From the NCBI GenBank assembly GCA_012064385.1, contig QRDG01000479.1:181434-245433 (forward strand): DNA of 64,000 bases, read 5' to 3'. The stretch is from Puccinellia tenuiflora (Eukaryota > Streptophyta > Magnoliopsida > Poales > Poaceae). Below are positions 36,066 to 47,604 of the stretch, piece by piece. A program made the translations under genes and the position numbers. How positions within the stretch are numbered: the first letter of the stretch is position 1; each line of letters begins with the position of its first letter. Below the pieces are notes generated by a model. That model was given only the letters and a program-made list of their open reading frames with translations. It searched no databases and had not been told where the DNA came from.

Positions 36066-37327
36066 CAGGGTGAGAGAGACGGCATCAGAAGAAGCTAGCC
36101 AAGTTGGATGGTTTCTCTCACTTACTCTGTCACTCGCTCTCCATGAAACCTGCAGCCCGCTGTACTGAGATATTGCAGAAAGCAACAGCTATAGCGAGTT
36201 CGAGAGACTAGTCCTCCGTCGATCTTGTTTTGCAGCAAATAATTGAGGAGAGCTAGCTGTCGGTTTTCTCTTTTTGGAGATTCGGCAGCTATTACACGTA
36301 TGTATGTGTGAATGAAAGAGAAGCATCCCACGAACGTACAGTAGAGATTATTAATCGATAAACGAAACCAATCGTGCCTAGAGGAGTTCTGGTCGGGCAG
36401 TTGCCTGTCTATATTGGTGAAGCTTCCATCTAATGTTGTACTGCGCGTAGCACTCTCCAGTCTCCACACTGTTTCTGCACTCAATGTCCTATCTCCTATC
36501 TAGATCACTAGATAGAAGATCAGTTAATTAGTTAACAGGAAAATATACTTGTATGTGGTTGATTAAGTAGCAACACAGGCAGATTATGTTAGGCGCAACA
36601 AAGGAGATAGCATAGCTTAACATTTGAAGGAACTAACTAATGCATAGATATACCAATAGGGTTTGGTCAAGACTAACTAATGCATAGATACAAAAGGCAA
36701 CGACATTTATAGTTTTCTCCAATTAATATGGTGCACAGCCGTGCTAGCTCTCTTAATTTTGTTACAGAATTGATGCCTTTTTTCTAAGGAATACGAAAGG
36801 TCAGACATTTAGATATTTGGGTCATGATAGAGTGTACTCAGCTAAAGCTTTTTTAATGTTTCCTTTAGATCGATCATTAAGCTTTTAGACTTGACAAACG
36901 TGGTGACTAATAACAGCAATGTTATCAGAAACTCAGAATGCACATGCCTAGGCAAGACTAGCATCTAGGGAATTAATATAGCCGACCCTAGTGTCAAATC
37001 TGGGTTGGTTATTATACAACTGTTGTTCAATATTAGACTTTCCATATACATAATGGTGTTGATGAATCTCTCCTCAAGATGACAAGCTAGCCCAAAATGG
37101 AATGACACAGACGTACCAAAAAGGAATAGTGGAATCTGTACACAGTGGCGTGCAAGATGACAAGCTAGCCCGCCAGTGGGAAAGCAAGTGTAGCACGGGA
37201 ACTGCTGGCAACTAGCAAGGCTACAACCAGCCTTGAGATTTTCACGCGTCAAGGCTAGCAATAGCGACTAATTTTGCTTTCCGTCCGAGTAATTTCACGC
37301 GACGTTTTACATCCACGCATGTAGTAG
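36066..37327. other. Gene-less stretch between NPF promoter and CACTA
   Basis: No supported gene. A minus-strand open stretch at 36122-36484 shows no family feature. Short direct repeats GATGACAAGCTAGCCC occur near 37078 and 37155. GACTAACTAATGCATAGATA is repeated near 36630 and 36670. Confidence 0.35.
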
Positions 37328-37600
37328 CACTAGTAGAAAATAGGGCTTCCGTTTTGCCCTTTTGTCCCGGATCAACAAAGAACCGGGACCAAAGGGGGCA
37401 TTGGTCCCGGTTCCATCGGCCGGGGCGCCGGGGAGCAATCGTCCCGGTTCTATTGGGACCTTTGGTCCCGGTTCGTGGCTGGAACCGGGACCAAAGGGTC
37501 TGCACATGCGGTAGTAGCCGTGGGACCCCTGTCAGGCTCCCTTTGGTCCCGATTCCAGCCACGAACCGGGACCAAAGGTCTTCCCTGCACTATATCATCT
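37328..37600 (+). repeat. CACTA left terminal and subterminal repeats
   Basis: The terminal inverted repeat is followed by several copies of TTTGGTCCCGGTT and its inverse; two form hairpins (around 37458-37500 and 37540-37580) with the loop CGTGGCTGG or its inverse. Confidence 0.9.
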
Positions 37601-38076
37601 TCTTCCACCTGAGCTCATCTCCATTTTGAGCTCATCTTCCACCATTTTCTCCTCCTTTTCCTCTCCCTCATTCAAGTTAATCCCCATTTTTTTGCACCAA
37701 TTGTGAGGATTAAAGGCACCCCATCTATTCAAGGGTTAGCAACATCATCCTTTCCTCCGAAGTTGCAACTTTAGCTCATTTCGTTGCTAGTTTAGCTCAT
37801 TTCAGTTTTTGTAGTGCAAGCAAGGTGTTTGATGAAATGCCTAAGTTAGAGAGTTTATTTTTTATATGCATTTTGAGCTCAAATTAATTTATTATTTGTG
37901 GATTTTAGTGTCGTCCCGTCCTCACCGCCGTCGATAGCCCGCGTCGTCCCGTCACCGGCACCACCTCGGTGAGCTTTTTTTCTTTATCTTCTATTTTAAG
38001 AAAAATGACATGTATGATTTAAAAGCATATTTATTTCTTGTATATTTTTCTTATGTTTTTTTATATGTATAGTGTC

Positions 38077-38561
38077 ATGGTTTTGATATCCGCCCCCGTC
38101 GGCCCTTGTCCGGTCTATGATTCGGATGTGGTATATTTTCATAACTATTTGTTTCATTTCGTGTTTAAAACAACTATACCTACCAACTTGACATAGAAAA
38201 TTTTATCTAGGAGGTAGTTGAACCGGAAATTCCAACCGACCCTATTGTCGAGTTTTTTGTAAAAGAAAACAATGATTTGAAAGAAAAATTGGAAAGAAGT
38301 GAAGATCTTCGTCTGCAATGCCTAGAAGAGAAGATGAAATTGGAGTTGAAGCTTGCCGACATCATCGATGAACACGAGTTCAAGCTTGCCGACATCGCAC
38401 ATGCCCATGAGATCAAGATGGATGCAATGCGCTTGAAGATTAAAAAGATTAGAAAATATTCCATTAGTCAGGAGGCTTGGTACCATTATGTTGTTGGTTC
38501 AGTAGTTACCTTAGTTGCGATTTTGATCGCATTTGGTGTTGGATTTAAATTATTTAGATAG
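38077..38561 (+). CDS. Small CACTA accessory ORF: coiled coil plus membrane anchor
   Basis: Two exons, 38077-38130 and 38211-38561, join in phase to 134 residues. The N-terminus reads MVLISAPVGPCPVYDSDV. A charged heptad-like coiled coil (about residues 35-95; KEKLERSEDLRLQCLEEKMK and two near-copies of HEFKLADIAHAHE-type sequence) follows. A single membrane helix (about 110-130; VVGSVVTLVAILIAFGVGF) closes the protein. The splice sites (GTG|gtatat, tctag|GAG) are plausible and the frame is clean, while the neighbouring transposase is broken. No homologous domain is known to me. It lies 158 bp upstream of the transposase start, so it may be a separate gene or an upstream exon set of the same transcript. 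Confidence 0.5.
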
Positions 38562-38718
38562 TTGTATGTTAGTTTCAATTAATGTATGTTTTATGAGGAC
38601 TATGCATTACAATTACTTTACTTTGGTTTTAATGTGATGAACTTGTATTAACTAATTTGGTCACTATTATATACTCTTCATGTAGTGCAATAGTTTTTGA
38701 TATATTTATATAATGCAG

Positions 38719-41700
38719 ATGAGCCGGCAATGGATGTATAGTGACCGACGATTTCCCGACTATATTAATGGCATGCATTATTTTCTCCGTGTGGCTGAGA
38801 AAAACAAGCCGTCGAATGGTTTTATTTCTTGTCCATGTAGCGTCTGCAAGAATACGCAGGATTACTCTACCTCAAAAACCATTCACGTCCACCTGTTGCA
38901 GCATGGTTTCATGTCCGGTTATAATTGTTGGACCAAGCACGGAGAAAGAGGGGTTATAATGGAAGAAAATGAAGAAGAAGAGGATAATGACAACTATCCT
39001 ACGTTCACCGAAGACGGTGATACTGCAATGGGGGAAGACGAAGCTGAAGAAGAGCCCATTGTTGATGAGCACGATGATGATTTTGGTTGGGCCATTCTTG
39101 ATGCACAGATAAACAGCGGAACTGAAACGAGAGGTTGAAGTTGGAGAGCATGTTAGAGGATCACAAGAAATTGTTGTACCCAACTTGCGAAGATGGCCAG
39201 AAAAAGCTTGGTACCACGCTGGAATTGCTGCAATGGAAGGCAGAGAATGGTATATCTGACAAGGGATTTGAAAAATTGCTGAAAATAATAAAGAAGATGC
39301 TTCCAAGGGATAACGTATTACCCCCCAGTACGTACGAAGCAAAGAAGGTTGTCTGCCCTCTAAGATTAGAGGTGCAGAAGATACATGCATGCATCAATGA
39401 CTGCATCCTCTACCGTGGTGAGGAGTACGAGAATTTGAATGCATGCCCGGTATGCGGTGCATTGCGGTATAAAATAAGGCGAGATGACCCTGGAAATGTT
39501 GAGGGTGAGCCGTGCCCTAGGAAGAGGGTTCCTGCCAAGGTGATGTGGTATGCTCCTATAATACCACGATTGAAACGTTTGTTCCAAAACAAAGAGCATG
39601 CAAAGTTGTTACGATGGCACAAAGAAGACCGTTTGAAAGACCTGATGTTAAGACACCCCGCCGATGGGTCGCAGTGGAGAAAAATCGACAGGGAGTTCCC
39701 GGAATTTGCAGCTGACGCAAGGAACTTAAGATTTGGGCTAAGTACAGATGGCTTTAATCCTTTCGGGGAGCAGAGCTCTAGTCATAGCACCTGGCCTGTG
39801 ACTCTGTGTATTTATAACCTTCCTCCTTGGTTGTGCATGAAGCTGAAGTTCATTATGATGCCAGTGCTCATCCAAGGCCCGAAGCAACCGGGCAACGACA
39901 TTGATGTGTATCTGAGGCCATTGGTTGAAGAACTTTTACAGTTGTGGCGTGACGAAGGTGTACCTACGTGGGATGAGCACGAACAAAAGGAATTTGACCT
40001 ACGAGCGTTGCTGTTTGTAACCATCAATGATTGGCCTGCACTTAGTAACATTTCAGGACAGTCAAACAAGGGATACAATGCATGCATGCACTGTTTAGGT
40101 GAGACTGAAAGTATACATATGGGAAACAAGAATGTGTACCTGGGGCATCGGCGATTTCTTACAAAAGGGCATGCCGTAAGAAAGAAAGGCAAGCATTTCA
40201 AAGGTGAGCCAAATCATCAGACGAATCCTAAATTACCTAATGGTGATGTTATATATGACATGGTCAAGGACTTAAAAGTAATCTTTGGAAAGGGTCCTGG
40301 CAGTCTATCTGTTTCGAATGACGCTGATGGACACGTACCCATGTGGAAGAAGTGCTCTATATTTTGGGAGCTACCCTATTGGAAAATACTGGAGGTTCGC
40401 TCTGCAATCGACGTGATGCACGTGACGAAAAATCTGTGCGTGAACCTACTAAGCTTCTTGGGCGTGTATGGGAAAACAAAAGATACACCGGAATCACGAC
40501 AGGACCACCAACGTATGCACGAACGAGACGACCAACTGAATCCAGATAAGTATCAAGGTCTTGCCAGCTACGCTCTTACCAAAGAAGAGAAGGAGATCTT
40601 TTTTGAAGTCCTGAGCAGTATCAAGGTCCCGTCTGGTTTCTCGTCGAATATAAAGGGAATAATAAACATGGCAGAGAAAAAGTTCCAGAACCTAAAGTCT
40701 CATGACTGCCACGTGATTATGACACAATTACTTCCGATTGCATTGAGGGGGCTTCTACCGGAAAATGTTCGAGTACCCATTGTGAAGCTATGTGCATTTC
40801 TCAATGCAATTTCTCAGAAGGTGATCAATCCATTAACTCTACCAGGTTTACAGAGGGAGGTGGTCCAATGTCTTGTCAGCTTCGAGTTGGTGTTCCCACC
40901 ATCCTTCTTCAATATTATGACGCACCTCATAGTTCACCTAGTCGAAGAGATTAATGTTCTCGGTCCTGTATTTCTACACAACATGTTCCCCTTTGAGAGG
41001 TTCATGGGAGTCTTAAAGAAATACGTTCATAACCGTGCTAGGCCCGAAGGAAGCATCTCCAAGGGCTATGGAACAGAGGAGGTAATTGAGTTTTGTGTTG
41101 ACTTTATTCCTGACCTTAAGCCGATCGGTGTTCCTCAATCGCGCCATGAGGGGAGACTGCGTGGAATAGGCACGCTAGGAAAGAAAGCAATAATGTGTAA
41201 GGACTGGGATTCTTTCAATCAAGCACACTACACAGTTCTACATAATTCCATCTTGGTGGCTCCGTATATCTAGGAACACATGAATATTTTACGCTCTAAA
41301 TGCCCGGAGCAGCCTGGAGAATCGATTGAAAGAGAACACATGAAGACTTTCAGCGGATGGTTGCAAACACGTCTCATTAATGACAACACTGTTGAAGAAC
41401 AATTATACTTGTTGGCCAAAGCACCATCGTCGACTATATTGACTTTTCAAGGGTACGAGATAAATGGGAATACATTTTACACGACCGACCAAGATAAAAA
41501 GAGCACCAACCAAAACAGTGGTGTCCGCTTTGATGCAACAAACAACAATGGGAAAAGGGACACATATTATGGTTACATAGAGCAGATATGGGAACTTGAC
41601 TATGGACCTTCTTTCAAGGTACCTTTGTTCAGGTGCAAATGGTTCAACCTGGAAGGCGGGGTAAATGTAGACCCGAAGTACGGAATGACTACGGTGGATG

Positions 41701-42040
41701 TAAAAAAACTTGGGTACGACACCGAACCATTCGTCCTAGCCAATGACGTGGCTCAGGTTTTCTATGTGAAGGACATGTCTTCCAGACCAAAAAAAGAAAA
41801 GATAAGCAAGCGAATACATCATACGATGAGTCAAAGCACCACATAGTTCTTTCAGGAAAAAGAAACATCGTAGGAGTGGAGGACAAGACGGACATGTCGG
41901 AAGATTACAATAATTTTCATGAAATTCCCCCCTTCACGGTTAAAACTGACCCAACCATCGCGTTGAATGATGAAGATTGTCCATGGTTGCGACGCAATCA
42001 GAAGAAAGGGACACACACGAAGAAGAAAGGGACACACTAG
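38719..42040 (+). pseudogene. CACTA transposase (TNP2 / Transposase_21 type) with three lesions
   Basis: Domains in order: transposase-associated N-terminus (38719-39130; WMYSDRRFPDYINGM, CPCSVCKN), transposase_21 core (from about 39140; CPVCGALRYK, WRKIDREFPEFAADARNLR, GLSTDGFNPFG, IWELPYWKIL-like, AIDVMHVTKNLC), DUF4218-like block (LPIALRGLLP, MFPFERFMGVLKKYVHNRA), then DUF4216-like C-terminus (YGYIEQIWELDYG, PLFRCKWF). Lesions: a frameshift near 39130 joining ...AQINSGTE to ERLKLESML; an in-frame TAG at 41271 between VAPYI and EHMNIL; and a frameshift in the A-rich tract near 41788-41805, after which the protein continues ESKHHIVLSGKRN to the stop at 42038. Otherwise intact, so inactivation looks recent. 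It would cut and join CACTA ends in the nucleus. Confidence 0.92.
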
Positions 42041-42342
42041 ATAGGGATGTTGGTGGTGATGTGTAATAATGTATTAAACCTTTTATCAAATGCACACGGT
42101 TTCACCTGACTTGTGATTACCTGCATATCAAATGACTTGTATGACTTGTATTCGGTCGATGAACTGAAGGATTCCTAGATATAGAACAAAACACACGGTT
42201 TCACCTGCATACAGCCCAACAGTGGCTCGTGAGTGCCTGCATATAAAATGCACTGTTGGACGTATGCAGGCGAATCCGAATGATTTGTATTCGGTCTTTG
42301 CCTTCCGGACTAGTTTGACTAGCTTCTTCTCCGCTGTTGCCG

Positions 42343-42850
42343 TACTCTTGTTCTTCATCTCCTCCTCGATCATGTTTGGTATTTATAGCTAAAAGATCAG
42401 GGCAACTCTTCATCTTTAGTCCCGGTTGGTAGATTGAACCGGGACTAAAGGAGCGTTGATATGTGAGCCGTTGGATCAGAAGCACATGGATCGTGTGTTT
42501 CGTTGGAGCTCTTGTGAGCCGTTTGATCGGAAGCACACGGATCGTGTGTTTCTTTAGAGCGCTTGTGGGCCGTTGGATCAGGGTGTGTTTCTTTCGAGCG
42601 CTTCTGAGCCGTTTGATCGGAAGCACACGGATCGTGTGTTTCTTTAGAGCGCTTGTGGGCCGTTGGATCAGGGTGTGTTTCTTTCGAGCGCTTCTGAGCC
42701 GTTGGATCTCAAGCAGAAGATATGGCACACATATCAACGCTCCTTTAGTCCCGGTTCAATCTACCAACCGGGACTAAAGATGAAGAGTTGCCCTGATCTT
42801 TTAGCTATAAATACCAAACATGATCGAGGAGGAGATGAAGAACAAGAGTA
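42343..42850. repeat. Perfect 123-bp inverted repeat (fold-back) inside the CACTA element
   Basis: Arms 42343-42465 and 42728-42850 are exact reverse complements over all 123 bases as read by eye. They are separated by a 262-bp loop. Each arm contains its own smaller hairpin of the CACTA type (TTTAGTCCCGGTTGGTAGAT, its inverse following). Transcription across it would give a long double-stranded RNA stem. Confidence 0.93.
42515..42694 (+). repeat. Two identical 90-bp tandem units in the fold-back loop
   Basis: Units 42515-42604 and 42605-42694, each starting TGAGCCGTTTGATCGG. Partial units flank them at about 42464 and 42695 (TGAGCCGTTGGATC). A minus-strand open frame across them is repeat-driven and not a gene. 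Confidence 0.9.
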
Positions 42851-43489
42851 GCCCTGATCTTTAGAGCGCTTGTGGTGGTGGTGGAAGTGGTAGCCATGCC
42901 CCTCGGTCGGATCCAAGCAGCTGCAAGGCTCTCTCATGATCTACAACATTCCCAACACTTTTTGGGACGGTCGTTAGATCATGAGAGATGTCTTGCGGCT
43001 GCTTGGATCGAAGGTCGATTTGCTGCTCATGACGACGCAAGACAGATGCGCAAGCTTCCGGATGGGCAAAACCAGTGTTGGATCAGCCACATGACAACCG
43101 GTAGTAATGGGCTTCTGTTTTTTTCTCTCTTATTTTTTCTTTGCCGTAATGACCACATGGGCAATTAGGTATTGAAACATTTGAAAAGAAACTAGAAAAA
43201 GATATGATTTTCAAATAATAAAAAGAAACTAGAAAAATAAATATTAAAAAGATAATGATTTTCAAATACTGAAACATTTTAAAAGACACTAGAAAAGATA
43301 TGATTTTCAAATAATAAAAAGAAACTAGAAAATAAATATTAAAAAGATAATGATTATATGACTTTTTAAATAATAAAAAGAAACTATAAAAGAAAACAGA
43401 AAAAGAAACAAAAAAGAAACCAGAAAAAGAAAACAGAAAAAGAAACTAGAAAACAGAAATAGAAACAAAAAAAGAAAAAAGAAAAAAAA

Positions 43490-43988
43490 GGCCTTTGGTC
43501 CCGGTTCGTGGCTGGAACCGGGACCAAAGGTCCCTTCCGCGTCGATTTGGGCGGTTCGGCCTCCTTCTTTCTCCTCATTCCATCTCTTTCTCCCCGACGC
43601 CGCGCGCCCTCTCCCCTGCCGCCAGGCTGCTCCGCCGCCGCGCGCCCTCTCCACCGCCGCCGCGCCCTCGGCCTCCCGCGCCCTCGGCCTCGCCTCTCCC
43701 GGCCGCGCCTCGCCTCCTGGCCGCCGCGCCCTCGGCCTCCCGCCGCCCTCGGCCTCGCCTCTCCCGGCCGCGCCTCGCCTCCCGGCCGCGCCGCCGCCTG
43801 CGCCTCCACCGCGCCGACGAGCCGCCCGCCCTCCCCTCCACCCCAACCGCCGTCGAGACACCCGCTCTTTCCTCCGTCCACCTCACCGTCGAGCCGCCCG
43901 TCCTCCCCTCCGCCCCACCTCGACGCCCCTTCTATCTTGGACCGTGGCTGCATCCGGCCGTCGTTCCCGGAGCCGGCGAGAACAGTTC
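43490..43988 (+). promoter_or_regulatory. Hairpin plus GC-rich leader, probable start of the second CACTA gene
   Basis: A CACTA hairpin (TTTGGTCCCGGTTCGTGGCT then its inverse, 43494-43530) precedes about 450 bp of C-rich, exon-like sequence ending in CAG|gtaattt at 43988/43989, a good donor. By position this looks like a 5' non-coding exon whose intron would contain the solo-LTR candidate. Apparent long ORFs on both strands come from CG-rich low complexity. Confidence 0.4.
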
Positions 43989-44249
43989 AGGTAATTTACA
44001 AGCTCATGACCATGTTCGCCATTACCGTTTCTTGGTTTGGTTGCCGGAGCAGCAACTGTGTGCTTCGTTTATACCTGTGCTCGCCTTGCCTTGTGCCTGT
44101 TGGAAGAGTTGTGCAGTTCTTGTGAGCTAGGGCAGGTGATTAAATTTCTAAAAAGATAGTGCTAACAAATTTTGTGCGAGCTGGGGTAGTGATTTCGTTA
44201 TTTATTTGGATCCAGTTCAGTAGAAAACAATGGATTTGACCACAGCATA

Positions 44250-47200
44250 TGTAACGCCCCAAGATCGGTACTATGCAGATTTTACCGTTCCAGCCAAATC
44301 CGCATAATAACGATCCTAAAGGACGCCCACCAGGCATAATGTGCACGTCGCAACACACACATTATGCGGATGGAATTGTGATAACATTACAACAGTTCTC
44401 GATGGAACCCACAAAAGAACATATATACAACAACGACTCACCGAGTCAAGAGCAAAGATACAATACAAAGATCCAAATAACAACGGAAGCGGGTAGCGTC
44501 CGGCTACGGACAAGAAACAAATTGGACTAAGAGTCCTGAAGATAAACGAAGGCACCATATCCCTGCCCAGGCCAAGCCGGAGGGATTCCCAAGCTAACGT
44601 CGTCAGACTTCAAACCTGTTGGCTGCATGTGGAATAGCAGACCCGAAGGGGTCAGTACTATAAACAGTACTGGCAAGTAATACTCACAAGATATCAAAGC
44701 TGGAATTCTGGGGAAAGAGGGTTAGCGATTGAGGCGGCAAGCAGCACTAACAACTTATAGAGACACACTACAACTTTCGTCTATCAGAGACAAGGTAAGA
44801 GAGCGCATGAGGAGCCAACTATACTACACACCAAACAAACCCGCCCTAAAACGACTCCCTCGTATCCTCAGCCCACGAGGAAGAAGTCCGGGCACTCACA
44901 CGGTGGACAAGTTTTATGGGTTATTATTCAAGTAATCTATATTACTAGTCAAGTTATTATCATCATAAGGTGCAAGTTGTCTATGATCTTTTTAGCCAGC
45001 GCATTTCACCAAGTCGTCCATAACCGCGGACACGGCTTTTCGAAAAGATTTCACCCTGCAGGGATGCACCAATGAACCCACACGCATCGAAACTCTCGCT
45101 TAGAGGTGTACCGGTGGAGGTTTCGACGCAATACTTCCCTTCAATACAAACAAGTCCAGGGAGCCACCTAGCTAGGACTGATCCACCTTGAGAGTCCGGC
45201 CGAAGCTTCGAGGTGGGCCTAACCGTTGCGTGAACGGCTTCGGGAGGGAACACTCATACGATTGCCCCTCCTTCCACATGCGGTTAACGCACGGTCCGCA
45301 AAATCTACGAAACACCCGAACTACTTGTGGCATCCTGGACAAGTTTGAGGATCCGGTAATAGATTGCGGGGAGGCCCATAGAACTCCCACATGTGGTTAG
45401 TGCGCTCAGTCTTGGATCAGCGGAAAAGAACTCGGGTCCTAGGCGACACTAGCAGAACAAAACGCCACGATTGGCCTTCCGCCGGTGCCTTATCTTTATT
45501 AAGGTATTCCCATCGCAACAGAAATTAAAGATTACCATTTAAGTTGAGCCTAGCTATCATGTTAACAACAAGCCTAGATAAAGAGATAACAGGACTGAAG
45601 CAAAGCACCTAAGCATGCACTACGACTCGCAAGGCTAACAAGGTAAACAAACAACAGGGTAATAGGATGTGGGGGTGGTGGCATATCATGGCTGCAAGGT
45701 AAACATGCAAATAGGATCGTGACACAAGCATCGTGACATAAGGCTAGCAAGGAACAAAAGATAGGACGAGTGAGAGACAGAAAACAAGCAAAGATAGCAA
45801 GGGAGTATCACTTGCCTGCAATCCGATAGAGGTAGCAGAACCTGTCGTTGCTCACATCAACTCAACGTCCTATTCCGAAGAAGCAATAAACTCTGGACAA
45901 CGGAAAAGATGCATTTTACTACTACGGCAAAAGAACCGGCATGTTGATGACATGGATGCATGGCATGGCAAGATATGAGAAGATGCATTTAAACCAAATT
46001 AAACGGAACCGAGATCCCGACATTTAAATATAGGGTTCAAGTTATTTTTCTAAACATCAAAATTAAATGTTGTTAGCATGTTGAAGACAAAACATTGGTG
46101 ATCTATGCAAAATTAAATGGAATAGGGCATTATTTTAAATTTATACCCACACATTCCATATTTAATTAGTTAGGTGATAAACAAAACACAAATAAAATGC
46201 AAGCTACATGATGCAAACAAGAACATGGATGACATATTAATACTCCTTATATTTTTCTGATAAATATAGACATATATTTTACATTATTTGCATTTGTAAA
46301 CCAAAAGATACAATAGATACAAGATGGAACTATTTTCTGCAAAAGAATAAAGGAGAAAAGAAGTGGAGCAGTGGGGATTTGAACTTGGGCCTCACGGGTT
46401 GAAGAGGAAGGCACCAGCCACTGGGCCGGCTGCCTGTTTGAGGTAGGAATCAGACCCGAAGGTATAGGAAGCAGAGACAAAGAGTTAACTGAATGTTAGC
46501 ACCAAAGGTCCAGACTTCAGATTCATGAGCAGAGAGACGAACGGCAACGCGTGCTGCTGGTCCTGCGCGTCCTGGAGGCCGAGGGTGCAGGGGGAAACGG
46601 GGTGTGCTGGTGTGCTTGTGAAGGAGCGGGTGGTGCTTGGCGTGTACGTGCAGGGGGGGCAGGCAGCAGCTACACCAAACTGAAGGTGCAGACCACGTAC
46701 AGAGACTGAAAGAGCAGGTCGACCATGGCGGACGGGAATCATGCGAATAGCTGCGTCGGCTATGGTACAAAAAGAAGCTGGGCAACGGGGGGAATTGGAA
46801 GATAGGCTCACTGGGAGGTGCTTGGAGGAGTCGATCGTGCTTGAGGAGGTCCACGACGGCGGCAGGTCGAGGAAGTTCGTCGGGGCCGTACTGAAGATGA
46901 GGAAGCCGTGGTCGTCCTAGGGCTCCTCCGGCTCGTGCTTGAGGTCAAGGAGGAAGAGGGTGTCGTGGCGCTTCTTCTCCACCGCTCAGCTTGGCGCAGG
47001 GACGTCCATGGCGTCGGGGCGTCGGGGCTCGTTCCGGTGGTGGCTTTCGGTGGGGAAGAAAAAGAAGGAGGAAGGAGAGGGAGATGGCGGCGCGAGGAAG
47101 GGAAGTGGAGGGAGACGGCTAGGGTTTGGCGTGCAGCCACTGGGGAGGGGAATTTATGGAGGAGAGGAGGAGGGTGCGGCTGACGTCGGCCATGGGAGGG

Positions 47201-47599
47201 GGTCACGCTCCTTCCATGGTCTCTCTGTCAGGAAGACGACAACAGAGAGGAGGTAAGGTGGCTTTGGGAGGGAGTTGGGCCCAAGAGAGGAGAGAGAGGT
47301 GAGATGGGCTAGGATAGATGTCCACTTGAGCTGACAGGAATTTTCAGGAATATCTCAATTAATTCAAGGAATTAAAAGAGAGAGAAAGGGAGAAAGAAAT
47401 AGGAAAGAGGGAAAAAAAAAGAGGGGAAGGTTTGCAAAACAAAATATAGGTTTAGCCAGATAAAAATAAAAAGGTTTTGTCAAAAATTTATTTTTGAGAT
47501 TTAGCAAAAAGGGCAAGGTGATTTAAATGCATGATGTCATGATGATGCAAAAAGAAAATAACAAACAAATCTAATTTGGGGAAAACCCCGGGCATTACA
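44250..47599. mobile_element. 3.35-kb solo-LTR candidate with perfect target duplication
   Basis: It begins TGTAACGCCC at 44250, ends GGGCATTACA at 47599, and is flanked by GCATA at 44245-44249 and 47600-47604. TG...CA ends with an extended inverted terminus and a 5-bp duplication fit a single LTR. No internal second LTR, primer-binding site or pol sequence was seen, so it is probably a solo LTR of a large-LTR family. A codon-biased minus-strand stretch at 46450-47206 may be a leader or captured gene piece; it has no recognised domain. Confidence 0.75.
46370..46440 (-). other. tRNA-like internal promoter sequence
   Basis: On the minus strand AGTGGCTGGTGCCTTCC is followed about 25 bp later by GTTCAAATCCCCACT, resembling RNA polymerase III A and B boxes. 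It may be a tRNA-derived SINE remnant inside the LTR. It does not fold into an obvious complete tRNA, so no tRNA gene is called. Confidence 0.3.
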
Positions 47600-47604
47600 G
47601 CATA

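Noticed and set aside
36122..36484. 120-residue minus ORF as a gene
   Set aside because: No family features, no codon bias, and it spans promoter-side sequence between a MITE and the CACTA.
42515..42694. CRISPR-like array
   Set aside because: Only two adjacent 90-bp repeats with no spacers, in a plant transposon.
42201..42737. 178-residue minus frame with repeated KKHTLIQRPTSALKKH
   Set aside because: The repetition comes from the 90-bp DNA repeats and fold-back; it starts and ends in non-coding arms.
43325..44130. Four overlapping 100-210 residue frames on both strands
   Set aside because: All arise from CG-rich low-complexity sequence; none has a domain, and the region is better explained as a non-coding leader.
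46370..46440. tRNA gene
   Set aside because: A and B box-like strings are present, but I could not build a cloverleaf with an acceptor stem.
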